This document shows, one piece after another, positions 17,222-24,168 of a stretch of DNA of 33,094 bases (within the stretch, counting starts at the first letter, position 1; every line of letters begins with the position of its first letter). The stretch is from NCBI GenBank assembly GCA_014729315.1, contig WJKD01000410.1:1-33094 (forward strand). The letters are read 5' to 3'. The translations under genes and the position numbers were made by a program. Below the pieces are notes generated by a model. It made no database searches and was not told the origin of the DNA. It worked only from the letters and a program-made list of their open reading frames with translations. Source of the DNA: Promethearchaeota archaeon (GTDB taxonomy: Archaea; Asgardarchaeota; Lokiarchaeia; Sigynarchaeales; SOKP01).

Positions 17222-18325
17222 TTAAAAATTAAAAGAGTACTGATCTAAGCCCAATTCTTCTTTCATTATTTTTATATCGTTTTGTAAGCTATTGCTTAAC
17301 GGAATTCCTTTTTTACTCCTCTCAAGTTGGATTTCGTATTCTTTTTCTCCCGCAGTATAAATTCGCTCTGCTTCAGGATCCATCCTGGCGCTTCTTAAAC
17401 CCCTCATAATATCTCCCGAAGTTTTTTTAAATTGTTCAATTCCAACAAAACTTTCAAGATTTATGGCTAAGAAGAAATGTCCTACTTTAAGGCGTTTTTG
17501 ATTATTCTCAACTATACCGAGTGTATCTCTAAGAAAGATTCCATTTTGTAGGGCAGCGCTCAATAGTTCTACTATTGTTGCATAACCATATCCCTTGTAT
17601 CCTGAAGTTTCTTCCCCTTTCCCACCTAATGGCAACAAGGCTGCTTTTCTTTCGAGCATTCTTTTTAAGACCTCTTCGGGATCTCTCATAAATTCTCCTT
17701 CGTCGTTAATAACTGTATTTTCGGGTAATTTTTTGTTAAGTCGTTCATATAATTCAACCTTTCCTCTTTGGATAATGGAGGTCGCACAATCTAATAAAAA
17801 TGGAAATTTTTCGTCTGTTGGTGCTCCGAATGTCAAAGGATTAGTTCCGAGCATAGGCTCAACTCCGAAAGTGGGTGGTATAGACGGTCTTGCGTTCGTG
17901 GTTACCAATCCAATCATTCCTTCTTCTATTGCCATTAGAGAATAATAGCCCGCAATTCCGAAATGCGTAGAATTCCTTACCGCAACAGCTCCAAGTCCGT
18001 ATTCTTTTGCTTTATTAATCGCCGCTTTCATAGCCTTGTAAGCGATGACATGCCCCATACCACAATTACCGTCCCATAAAGCCGTTGTTGGACCGTCTTT
18101 TATTACCTCGATTTTTGTTTCAACTTCATAAATTCCTTCCTTGATACGATCGTAATACATCTTGCATCTTTGAATCCCGTGAGTATCAATCCCTCGAATA
18201 TCGGAAGCGATTAGAACATCGGCAATGATTTCCGCGTCTTCTTTTGGAACGCCTAAACCGATAAAAACATCCCTCATGAAGTTCTCAAGAGTCTTAGCGT
18301 CAATATTTACTACATCGTCTGACAT
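17222..18325 (-). CDS. Ldh2/MDH2-type NAD(P)-dependent oxidoreductase (malate/L-lactate/ureidoglycolate dehydrogenase family)
   Basis: This 367-residue enzyme has the fold unrelated to classical Rossmann lactate dehydrogenases. Signatures: ASDIRGIDTHGIQR (40-53; His49 in DTHG) and NSTHFGIAGYY (118-128; H121, the expected catalytic base), TNPLTFGAP near 163 (NAD site), DCATSIIQRGKVE near 180 and the GYKGYGYATIVELL segment near 245. Members oxidise 2-hydroxy acids such as malate, (R)-sulfolactate or ureidoglycolate. In archaea the annotated reaction is often malate or sulfolactate oxidation. Which one applies here is not decided by sequence. ATG start, normal length. Single gene; the plus-strand CDF gene converges with it 80 bases away. 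Confidence 0.9.
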   Translation of the reverse strand: MSDDVVNIDAKTLENFMRDVFIGLGVPKEDAEIIADVLIASDIRGIDTHGIQRCKMYYDRIKEGIYEVETKIEVIKDGPTTALWDGNCGMGHVIAYKAMKAAINKAKEYGLGAVAVRNSTHFGIAGYYSLMAIEEGMIGLVTTNARPSIPPTFGVEPMLGTNPLTFGAPTDEKFPFLLDCATSIIQRGKVELYERLNKKLPENTVINDEGEFMRDPEEVLKRMLERKAALLPLGGKGEETSGYKGYGYATIVELLSAALQNGIFLRDTLGIVENNQKRLKVGHFFLAINLESFVGIEQFKKTSGDIMRGLRSARMDPEAERIYTAGEKEYEIQLERSKKGIPLSNSLQNDIKIMKEELGLDQYSFNF

Positions 18326-18429
18326 AATATACTTAAATTAAATGTAGATTCGTATTAATTTTTTTCAAGAAATTGAGATTGTGTTTTTAATTTGAGTTAT
18401 TTTTAAAAGGAAGTAATATCGAGGTATTT

Positions 18430-18618
18430 ATGTTTGACCCTGAAAGAGTTGTTTCACGAAGATCACTAAGAGATTTATCATTTATTAAAAAAATTCTTGA
18501 TATTCTCGAAGATAAATATAAATTCATATCATATTGTGAAGTGTATTTCATAGAATACATCAGCATGATATGTGGTTTTATCAATTTTAATCTCTCTTCT
18601 TTTCTTTATGATAATTAA
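18430..18618 (+). CDS. Possible small ORF (62 aa), unknown
   Basis: The ATG is preceded by GAGGT at 18420-18424, a good ribosome binding site, and a TTTAAAAGG box lies about 25 bases further up. The product (MFDPERVVSRRSLRDLSFIK...) begins with a charged helix and ends in a more hydrophobic stretch. I do not recognise it. The following frame overlaps its end in another reading frame. A frameshifted single gene of about 115 codons is an alternative. Confidence 0.35.
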   Translation: MFDPERVVSRRSLRDLSFIKKILDILEDKYKFISYCEVYFIEYISMICGFINFNLSSFLYDN

Positions 18619-18778
18619 TGACCTAAATAAAAAAGTAATCGGACGATTTTATAAAGAGATCACCATAGACGAAAGCGAGGATGGATGCACTTATATATTT
18701 CCCGACACCTCAGAGTTTATTAATGTGCTTAATAGGAAATTCGTTACCAAAAAGATTACTTTGAAGGAAAAAACATAA
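18608..18778 (+). CDS. Possible small ORF (56 aa), unknown
   Basis: The frame is open further back to 18572, but the ATG at 18608 gives a soluble, charged product (MIINDLNKKVIGRFYKEITI...). Its codon pattern looks more coding-like than that of the surrounding AT-rich DNA (GACGAAAGCGAGGATGG). No SD precedes it. It may be the second half of the 18430 gene after a frameshift. No function can be proposed. Confidence 0.35.
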   Translation: MIINDLNKKVIGRFYKEITIDESEDGCTYIFPDTSEFINVLNRKFVTKKITLKEKT

Positions 18779-18976
18779 GAATTTTTAACTAGCTAATTCC
18801 ATATTTTTCTTAATTATACTTTCTTTGGTGCAAAGTAAAATCGATCTAAGTTGGATTAATCAATTTTATCATCTAAAAAGTTCTTCATCTTCCATAATTT
18901 ATGCCTCTATTTTTTTTTTGGTACGGATTACTGAGATTATCATAATTTTTATCTTGCCCGATGGATTAATTAAATA

Positions 18977-19261
18977 ATGGTTTATAAGAATGGCATCTTA
19001 CGCATCCATCCTTCTGTATTGGAAAGATACGAGGATGACGAATGTATGGACATCACAGTTAGCACAGTCCCTCTGCGAGGTTCAAGAAATAGCTTTCTTG
19101 ATTCTCCAGCTTATTTAAAGTGTGGAGTGTGTGGGAAAAGGAATGTCAAACTAATTCATCATACTGCGGGCGCCACTTTTGATGGTACTGTGGAAGTAAA
19201 GGAGGTTCAGTGTCTGGACTGTGAATGTTTTACTCTATACTTTTGGAGTGACCGAATGTGA
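18977..19261 (+). CDS. Small zinc-ribbon protein (94 aa), unknown function
   Basis: The central and C-terminal half forms a ribbon with C49-x2-C52 (KCGVCGKRNV) and C79-x2-C82 with a further C84 (VQCLDCECF). The N-terminal 40 residues include HPSVLERYEDDECMDITV, which I do not recognise. The ATG has no clear SD. The gene is convergent with the next one, with only six bases between stop codons. It could act as a small nucleic-acid or protein adaptor, but this is only inferred from the fold type. Confidence 0.75.
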   Translation: MVYKNGILRIHPSVLERYEDDECMDITVSTVPLRGSRNSFLDSPAYLKCGVCGKRNVKLIHHTAGATFDGTVEVKEVQCLDCECFTLYFWSDRM

Positions 19262-19267
19262 TTATTC

Positions 19268-19495
19268 TTATTTTCTTGAGTCTATAATACGATATTTCGA
19301 CCAAAATATATCGGGATCTACCTCAACCGAGCTCTTCCATTCCTGAAATTCAAGATCCAACTCTTCCTTTTCGTAATCTTTTTCATATCCAAGGTCAACA
19401 AATAAAGAATTCGAGCAATTATAGCATTCACGAGGTGGATTTCCTTGTACATAAATTGTTCCGCATTCAACACATAAGTAATGAGGTGGTTTCAT
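19268..19495 (-). CDS. Small MKPPH zinc-ribbon/rubredoxin-like protein (75 aa), copy 2
   Basis: The protein opens MKPPHYLCVECGTIYVQG and has C8-x2-C11 and C24-x2-C27 (PRECYNC), the spacing of a rubredoxin-like or zinc-ribbon knuckle with a 12-residue loop. The acidic tail (YEKDYEKEELDLEFQEWKS) has no known match. GGAG lies 11-14 bases before the ATG. It is a clear paralogue of the gene just upstream (19512-19709), separated by 16 bases, so the two are an operon formed by tandem duplication. Iron or zinc binding cannot be told from sequence: the typical rubredoxin CxxCGxxY start is close (CVECGTIY), but the second half differs (CYNCSNS in place of CPxCG). Confidence 0.8.
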   Translation of the reverse strand: MKPPHYLCVECGTIYVQGNPPRECYNCSNSLFVDLGYEKDYEKEELDLEFQEWKSSVEVDPDIFWSKYRIIDSRK

Positions 19496-19511
19496 ACAAA
19501 TCTAACTCCAG

Positions 19512-19709
19512 TTAGTTCAAATTTTTTAATTTTTTGTCAACATTTTGATTGTTAAGATATTTTTCTCGAGCTTCTTCAGGATCATATTCGCCTTCGTAGC
19601 CTAAATAATGCCATGATTTTCCACTGCAACGGACGCAGTCTCGCGGTTCTGATCCGGAGTCGGTTATAATAAAGCCGCAACTTAAACATAGCCAATGCGG
19701 TGGTTTCAT
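19512..19709 (-). CDS. Small MKPPH zinc-ribbon/rubredoxin-like protein (65 aa), copy 1
   Basis: It opens MKPPHWLCLSCGFIITDS and has C8-x2-C11 and C25-x2-C28 (PRDCVRC), followed by WHYLGYEGEYDPEEAREKY. Identity with the 19268-19495 product is strongest in the first 30 residues (MKPPH, C..CG, PR(D/E)C..C) and in the LGYE motif after the second knuckle. A TATAAT-like box lies about 12-20 bases before the ATG, so the transcript may be nearly leaderless. First gene of the two-gene minus-strand unit. The neighbour further right is the SRP RNA gene on the opposite strand. Function unknown. Confidence 0.8.
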   Translation of the reverse strand: MKPPHWLCLSCGFIITDSGSEPRDCVRCSGKSWHYLGYEGEYDPEEAREKYLNNQNVDKKLKNLN

Positions 19710-20297
19710 AATAATTATTATATTAATTAATTTCTTAAAAAATTGTCTACTTCTTCTAATCTTGAAAATTCATCTAATTTTGGATGCGAAAATCGATAAT
19801 AGCAAAATTTTTTATCAAAAGGAATTTTATATTCCATGGACACTTTGGGCAATGTCTGAAGTCCCATGCTGGATGGACCGCAAAATGCTCATAGCGGAAA
19901 TTGCCTGATTTAAGGTCTTCATGAGTGTTACTATCCAGTCTTATATCTCGTCGAAGCATCGGCTGCATAGGTGGGTCGCAGCATAGTTCCTTTTGTAGAA
20001 AAGGATCAAGTGCGTAATTCTGAACCCGATAAGGCCCGGGAGGGAGCAGTCGTAAAGATAGTGGTTCACGCTTTGCAGTGACGGGTGTGGAGAGATATAT
20101 TACTTGGTCATAGTATCAGGATTGGGATCGAGAATCAGGTCTTTAATCTTCTCTTTTATTATCATCTTTAATTTTTACAAACAAAAATTTTCCTAACCTT
20201 CTAAATGGGTTTTAATAAGAAACGAAAACAATAAAGAAAATAAAAAGTGTCAAAATATTATAAGTACACACCACGATTAAATACTCCATAAAATAGG
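19710..20297. other. Intergenic region around the SRP RNA
   Basis: Outside the RNA (19710-19829 and 20131-20297) I see only AT-rich sequence. It includes TATA-like boxes: TTTTTTATC near 19808 or TTTTATATT near 19824, either of which could serve the RNA gene, and ATTATAAGTA near 20256 for the sulfotransferase. A T-rich stretch at 20141-20162 may end the RNA transcript. Confidence 0.5.
19830..20130 (+). ncRNA. ffs: 7S signal recognition particle (SRP) RNA
   Basis: The S domain is clear. Helix 8 has CGA (20027-20029) / TCG (20050-20052), CCC / GGG (20035-20044) around the GNRA tetraloop GGGA, and the asymmetric-loop bases AAGG / AGCAG that bind SRP54. Helix 6 is CCTTTT-GTAG-AAAAGG (19989-20004), a GNAR tetraloop as needed for SRP19. 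Helix 5 arms pair: TATATCTC (19942-19949) with GAGATATA (20092-20099), ACTAT (19930-19934) with ATAGT (20110-20114), CCTGAT (19904-19909) with ATCAGG (20115-20120). Hairpins at about 19860-19878 and 19879-19896 (CCGC/GCGG) suit Alu-domain helices 3 and 4. A possible terminal helix is TTCCA (19832-19836) with TGGGA (20123-20127). Ends are estimated to within about 15 bases. It is an archaeal-type RNA, 300 bases, with no overlapping real gene. Confidence 0.9.
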
Positions 20298-21197
20298 ATG
20301 AAAGGTAATCCGAAAGGTCCCGATTTTATCGGCATAGGAGCAATGAAAGCTGCGTCCGGCTGGATTTTTAAAAGTCTGGAAAGACACCCCGAAATTTGCG
20401 GTGAAGCTCCTAAAGAACATTATTTCTTTAATAAAACATATAATTATAAAAAAGGAATTGAATTTTATCTTGCTTCCTTTAAAAAATGTCCAAAAAATTT
20501 GTTAAAGGGAGAATTCACACCATCCTATATGCTTTCTCCGGAATCCTCGCATCGCATTTATAAGCACTTCCCCAATGTAAAGCTTATCGTCTGCTTACGA
20601 AACCCTGCAGATAGAGCCTATTCAGATTATAGATATAACATTCAGTGGCACGGAAGATTTACAATGTATGAGAATTTTGAAGAAGTTATGAAACACGATT
20701 CTGAATTTATGGAGCGAGGTTTTTATTTCAAACAACTCAAACCGTATTTTGAATTATTTCCCAGAAATAACATATTAATTACTTTTTACGAGGATTTAAA
20801 AAAAGATTCCAAGAAATTTCTGAAACAAATTTATCGATTTTTGGAACTAAAAAATACCGCCTTTTTTCCTACATTTCTTGATGATAAAATAAATCCTACA
20901 GGAGTTTATATAGTGAAGAGTAAAATTCCTTTCTTAACTCCTTTATTATATCGAATAAGCAGTGTGATAAAGCGCCACAAAAAGTTAAAAGGACGCATTG
21001 AGAAATTTGGATTAGAAAAGACATTTACTGAATTTTTGAATTTCAATAAAAGGAAAATTACCGGTAAAAACGAAGAGGTCTCTTCCATTCCACCTCTAAA
21101 TGAAGAGACAAGAAAGTTTTTGATCCAATCTTATTATAGAGAAGATATCAAAGAATTAGAAAGATTAATAGATAAAGATTTAAGTTTTTGGGAATAG
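20298..21197 (+). CDS. PAPS-dependent sulfotransferase family protein
   Basis: This 299-residue enzyme is related to carbohydrate/heparan-type sulfotransferases. The 5'-phosphosulfate loop is IGIGAMKAASGWIFKSL (11-27) with lysine K17; most relatives have GxxKxGTTS/T, so the usual G-T-T is A-S-G here. KEHYFF (39-44) follows, and the 3'-phosphate motif is CLRNPADRAYSDYR (99-112). A late segment YEDL with F.FL near 170-180 also suits the family. It would transfer sulfate from PAPS to a glycan or other acceptor, which is unknown. ATG start; a TATAAGT box sits about 35-40 bases upstream. No PAPS-synthesis gene lies nearby. It stands alone between the SRP RNA and a minus-strand gene cluster. No signal peptide or membrane anchor, so it is probably cytoplasmic. 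Confidence 0.87.
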   Translation: MKGNPKGPDFIGIGAMKAASGWIFKSLERHPEICGEAPKEHYFFNKTYNYKKGIEFYLASFKKCPKNLLKGEFTPSYMLSPESSHRIYKHFPNVKLIVCLRNPADRAYSDYRYNIQWHGRFTMYENFEEVMKHDSEFMERGFYFKQLKPYFELFPRNNILITFYEDLKKDSKKFLKQIYRFLELKNTAFFPTFLDDKINPTGVYIVKSKIPFLTPLLYRISSVIKRHKKLKGRIEKFGLEKTFTEFLNFNKRKITGKNEEVSSIPPLNEETRKFLIQSYYREDIKELERLIDKDLSFWE

Positions 21198-21288
21198 ACA
21201 ATAAGACAGAACGAATACGAGCATGTATTCTTATTAGATGGTTAAATTAAAAAAAATGAGATTTAGTTTTAAATATTTACAAAATCAA

Positions 21289-21732
21289 TTAGTCTTCTTT
21301 CTTATTCATGATAAAATCATATATACAATGAGAGTTATCACTGGAAAGAATACATTCCTTTATTTCTCCTTTATAAGTATAGCTAGGATCAAATTGATTC
21401 AAAAAACCTTGAGTGTAAGGCTCACAAATACTTTTATGCACAACTTCTTCAATTTCTGGATTAAATTTTCCACCAACGGGACAAAAATTATTCTCATATT
21501 CAGTATTAACTTCATATTGAGTATCGGATATCTTTCTAATCTTTGATTTACCGTTAATAACCTCGTACATCTTCTTTAATCCTTCTTCAATTGTCGCAAC
21601 ACCCTTAGCTTTATAAATTTTTGCCAGTTTTGCTCCTAATGTAGAAGAAATTGTTTTAGGTAAATTTTCTCCTCCCAAACTTATCATTTCCTTTAAATAT
21701 GCTTGAAAAAATAATAACGCATCCTTAGACAT
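21289..21732 (-). CDS. Four-cysteine small protein (147 aa), paralogue A
   Basis: It begins MSKDALLFFQAYLKEMISLG with a GGAG ribosome binding site 9 bases before the ATG. The first 60 residues are helical with the conserved segment GGENLPKTISSTLGAKLAK. The second part has C84 (NFCPVGG), C103 (KSICEPYTQGF), C127 (ECILS) and C136 (HCIY). This arrangement (C-P-x-G-G, C-x-P-Y-x-x-G-F, C....C) recalls V4R/hydrocarbon-binding-type sensor domains, which use late cysteines for a metal site. I rate that resemblance as weak. The 143-residue gene upstream is a paralogue with all four cysteines in the same positions. The gap to it is 253 bases. Confidence 0.8.
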   Translation of the reverse strand: MSKDALLFFQAYLKEMISLGGENLPKTISSTLGAKLAKIYKAKGVATIEEGLKKMYEVINGKSKIRKISDTQYEVNTEYENNFCPVGGKFNPEIEEVVHKSICEPYTQGFLNQFDPSYTYKGEIKECILSSDNSHCIYDFIMNKKED

Positions 21733-21985
21733 AAGTATCTCCTATTTTTATTGCAATTTTACCCAAATTATAGATGAACTATAAACCACTTGGTATATAT
21801 AATGGTTATGGTTAGACCTTATTGTTCTCCACAAAAGAACAAAATAACTTAATATTTACTAATGATTATTCAAGAACAAAATAAAAAGAAATGAATTAAA
21901 ATTTCTGTAGTAGCTTTATCTTAAGATATTGAATTGAATTTGCAGATTTAATTCGAACTAATCAATGAATTCTTTACTTCCCTTT
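21733..21985. other. Intergenic gap between the two four-cysteine paralogues
   Basis: This 253-base AT-rich stretch separates paralogue B from paralogue A on the minus strand. I see no gene. It contains short A/T runs (ATATATAATGG near 21795) suitable for a promoter of the 147-residue gene, so the two genes may be transcribed separately. Confidence 0.4.
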
Positions 21986-22417
21986 CTAATTTGCTCTTAA
22001 TAAAAAATGGCAAGTTCGCTTTTTACTGCTAAGGATACATTGTTTTGAAATCAATTCGTAGTTAAAATTTGGATTCAATTCTTTAAGAAATCCTAATATA
22101 TAGGGTCTGCAAATACTTTTTTGAACCATATCTTTTATTTCGGGGTTGTAATTTCCTCCTATAGGGCAAAATTTTCTCCAATATCTTACAATAAAATCCA
22201 ATACATTTTCGTTTGATTTATTAATTTTAGTTCGACCCTTTAGGACACTAAAACATTTTCTTAATCCTGATTTGATTTCTGAAATACCCCTATCTTTGTA
22301 CAGTTTCGCAAGTTTCGCACCTAAAGTAGAGGAAATTGTTTTAGGTAAATTTTCTCCCCCTAAACTTATCATCTCCTTTATATAGGCTTGAAAAAACTTT
22401 AAAGCATCTTTTGTCAA
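21986..22417 (-). CDS. Four-cysteine small protein (143 aa), paralogue B
   Basis: TTG start with GAGGGA 9-14 bases upstream. The product is closely related to that of 21289-21732, near identity over the first 40 residues (K-D-A-L-x-F-F-Q-A-Y to LAKLYK) and then about half identical. All four cysteines (C84, C103, C127, C136) and the CPxGG, NPEI, KSIC-PY--GFL blocks are conserved. Differences are strongest at about 50-80 and at the C-terminus (no acidic tail here). The two probably arose by duplication. Function unknown; the conserved cysteines suggest a metal or small-molecule sensor or redox protein, by inference only. The next gene upstream encodes a DNA repair glycosylase, 174 bases away. 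Confidence 0.8.
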   Translation of the reverse strand: MTKDALKFFQAYIKEMISLGGENLPKTISSTLGAKLAKLYKDRGISEIKSGLRKCFSVLKGRTKINKSNENVLDFIVRYWRKFCPIGGNYNPEIKDMVQKSICRPYILGFLKELNPNFNYELISKQCILSSKKRTCHFLLRAN

Positions 22418-22591
22418 TAATATCCCTCAAGCTTCCTAATTATATTTATCCTTGAGTTGTTGTAATAAATATTTTTTCGTATTAAAAATATTTAATACTT
22501 GTTATTATAAACCTCTTTTTGAATATAAATGAACAATAATTTTGGTAAAAAATGAAAACTTTTTGAACCACAAATCATATATGTTCCATAT

Positions 22592-23185
22592 TTAAGGATT
22601 TATCCGGAAGCGTAATAATTTATTTTTATCCTCTTCAGCATATTCAATGCCAATTCGTTTATATGCAGTAATGTTCTCTTTGTCGACAGCTTCTCCTTTA
22701 GTGAAAAATAATTTGGCATCAGGAGAACAAGAATCCTTTCCGTTAAACGACTCTTTTGTAATATCGAAAGCCATACATAATTTACTTGGTCCGTCAACTA
22801 AATTCTTGTAGTCTTTTCCAATTTTCACAGACCGATTTGCCTTCATTAGTTCAATTCCCCTTATAGGATATAATTCTCTAATAAAAACCCCGCAAGGCAT
22901 TCCTTCTGGTTCTGTGATAACATTTAGACAGAAATACATACCGTATATATAATAGACATATAAAGTCCCTGGTTTTTCGTACATAACTTTGGTTTTTTCT
23001 GTCTTTTTATAATCGTAACAGTGACTTGCTTTATCTTTCGGACCTAGATAGGCTTCAGTTTCTATAATTTTTCCGATCATATTGCCATCTTCGGTTTTTC
23101 TGACCATATAATTACCCAGAAGGTCTTTAGCAACCAATTTTGTGTTTCTTGAGAAGAATTCTCTCTCTAAGTGCTCTAGATCCAA
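22592..23185 (-). CDS. DNA-3-methyladenine glycosylase (AAG/MPG family)
   Basis: This 197-residue base-excision repair enzyme cuts alkylated or deaminated purines from DNA. It shows RNTKLVAKDLLGNYMVR (13-29), the active-site block ETEAYLGPKDKASHCY (42-57; catalytic Glu44 and the Tyr that intercalates near Y46), GTLYVYYIYGMYFCLNVIT (the common (Y/F)-x-Y-G-M-x-x-(C)-L-N core) and FIREL-P. Length (190-200) fits the bacterial/archaeal form, which lacks the N-terminal tail of animal enzymes. The ATG start is suitable. The two four-cysteine genes follow on the same strand after 174 bases. It is a common but not universal gene in archaea. Confidence 0.92.
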   Translation of the reverse strand: MDLEHLEREFFSRNTKLVAKDLLGNYMVRKTEDGNMIGKIIETEAYLGPKDKASHCYDYKKTEKTKVMYEKPGTLYVYYIYGMYFCLNVITEPEGMPCGVFIRELYPIRGIELMKANRSVKIGKDYKNLVDGPSKLCMAFDITKESFNGKDSCSPDAKLFFTKGEAVDKENITAYKRIGIEYAEEDKNKLLRFRINP

Positions 23186-23409
23186 TATTCTTACCTTTAA
23201 TGAATTTTATTATTCAAAAAGTTTCATAAATCTAAAAGATAATGTATTAATTTTATGTTACTAAAGTTAGAGTAAATAGAAATTATTTAACTAAATCACA
23301 TTTGAAATATTATTAATCCTTCCATTCATATATTCAACTATAAAATATCAAAATAACGACTTCAAAGAAATTGGACCGGAGTATAGTTATAGATAATAAA
23401 AGATAAGAG

Positions 23410-24096
23410 TTGATTAAAAAAGTGGGATATTTGCCTTATAATGTAATGTTAAAAACAACGGTTTGGTTGTTTGTAATTGTCTATTTGGGAGTAATTGGAA
23501 CATTTTTTCTAATTAAATCTAAAAGATTTCCGAAAGTTGGAACATCTCAGAAGTTCTTATTCGTAGCTGTTGCTCTGTTTTTCTATATGTATATAATTAC
23601 TCGTATTTTCTACATATTATCTGATTTTGAAAGGGACGCTAACAGCGCAACCGTGTTATATTATCGTTACGTAGCGATTGGACATATTTTTATAATTTTA
23701 GCCTTAGCCAATATTATTTTTATCACTGAAAAATATATTATAAACCAATCTAAATATCTTTTGACTTATGCTTTTTTAATTATATTAGGTATAAATGTGA
23801 TCATTTTAATTTTTAGTCCTACTCTGATGCCCGCTGTAAGATATATCAATTATGGGTTATGGTATTCACAAGTAATTATTTTGTTAATAATTTATTTGTA
23901 TTTATCCGTAAAGACTACAGGTATTCTCCGAAAAAAAGCATTTCTAACTTTCATTGCTATTGTAGTAATGATGATAGGAAGTATAATCGAAAGCGATGCT
24001 TTAATTTCAAGTGGTTTAGTCTCGCCTTATTATACGCCCATCATATTTTCAATTGGAGCAACAATTTTCGCATATTCTCAAAACATCCAAATTTAA
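23410..24096 (+). CDS. Seven-transmembrane protein of unknown function
   Basis: This 228-residue protein is almost entirely membrane: seven hydrophobic segments at about 14-36, 46-70, 84-107, 115-135, 144-167, 174-198 and 205-225, with short connecting loops, e.g. KYIINQSK, KSKRFPKVGTSQK. The N-terminus begins MIKKVGYLPYN; the called start is TTG at 23410 and a GTG six residues further on is an alternative. There is no cytoplasmic kinase or output domain, unlike sensor proteins with 7TM modules. I cannot assign a family. 7TM orphan proteins of this kind are frequent in Asgard genomes, which is general knowledge and not proof. Single gene: the neighbours on both sides run on the minus strand. 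Confidence 0.7.
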   Translation: MIKKVGYLPYNVMLKTTVWLFVIVYLGVIGTFFLIKSKRFPKVGTSQKFLFVAVALFFYMYIITRIFYILSDFERDANSATVLYYRYVAIGHIFIILALANIIFITEKYIINQSKYLLTYAFLIILGINVIILIFSPTLMPAVRYINYGLWYSQVIILLIIYLYLSVKTTGILRKKAFLTFIAIVVMMIGSIIESDALISSGLVSPYYTPIIFSIGATIFAYSQNIQI

Positions 24097-24168
24097 AATA
24101 TCCTATTCTTTAAATAAGAAAATCAGAAGTAAAATTTTCCAGCGAATAAATTAATTGCAGCTATAGGT

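Larger units (their letters stand above)
18326..18976. other. Gene-poor stretch with two doubtful small ORFs
   Basis: This 650-base stretch has no recognisable gene. It holds a 62-codon and a 56-codon plus-strand reading frame (listed separately) and AT-rich sequence from 18779 on, including a TTTTTTTTT run at 18909-18921. I saw no tRNA-like or repeated element. Confidence 0.5.

Noticed and set aside
19502..19515. Palindrome CTAACTCCAGTTAG between the twin zinc-ribbon genes as an operator or terminator
   Set aside because: Six-base arms are too short to support either, and it overlaps the stop codon of the upstream copy.
19774..19968. 64-codon minus-strand ORF with an HCPKCPW motif
   Set aside because: It runs antisense through the 5' half of the SRP RNA, lacks an SD, and the cysteine pair results from the RNA sequence by chance.
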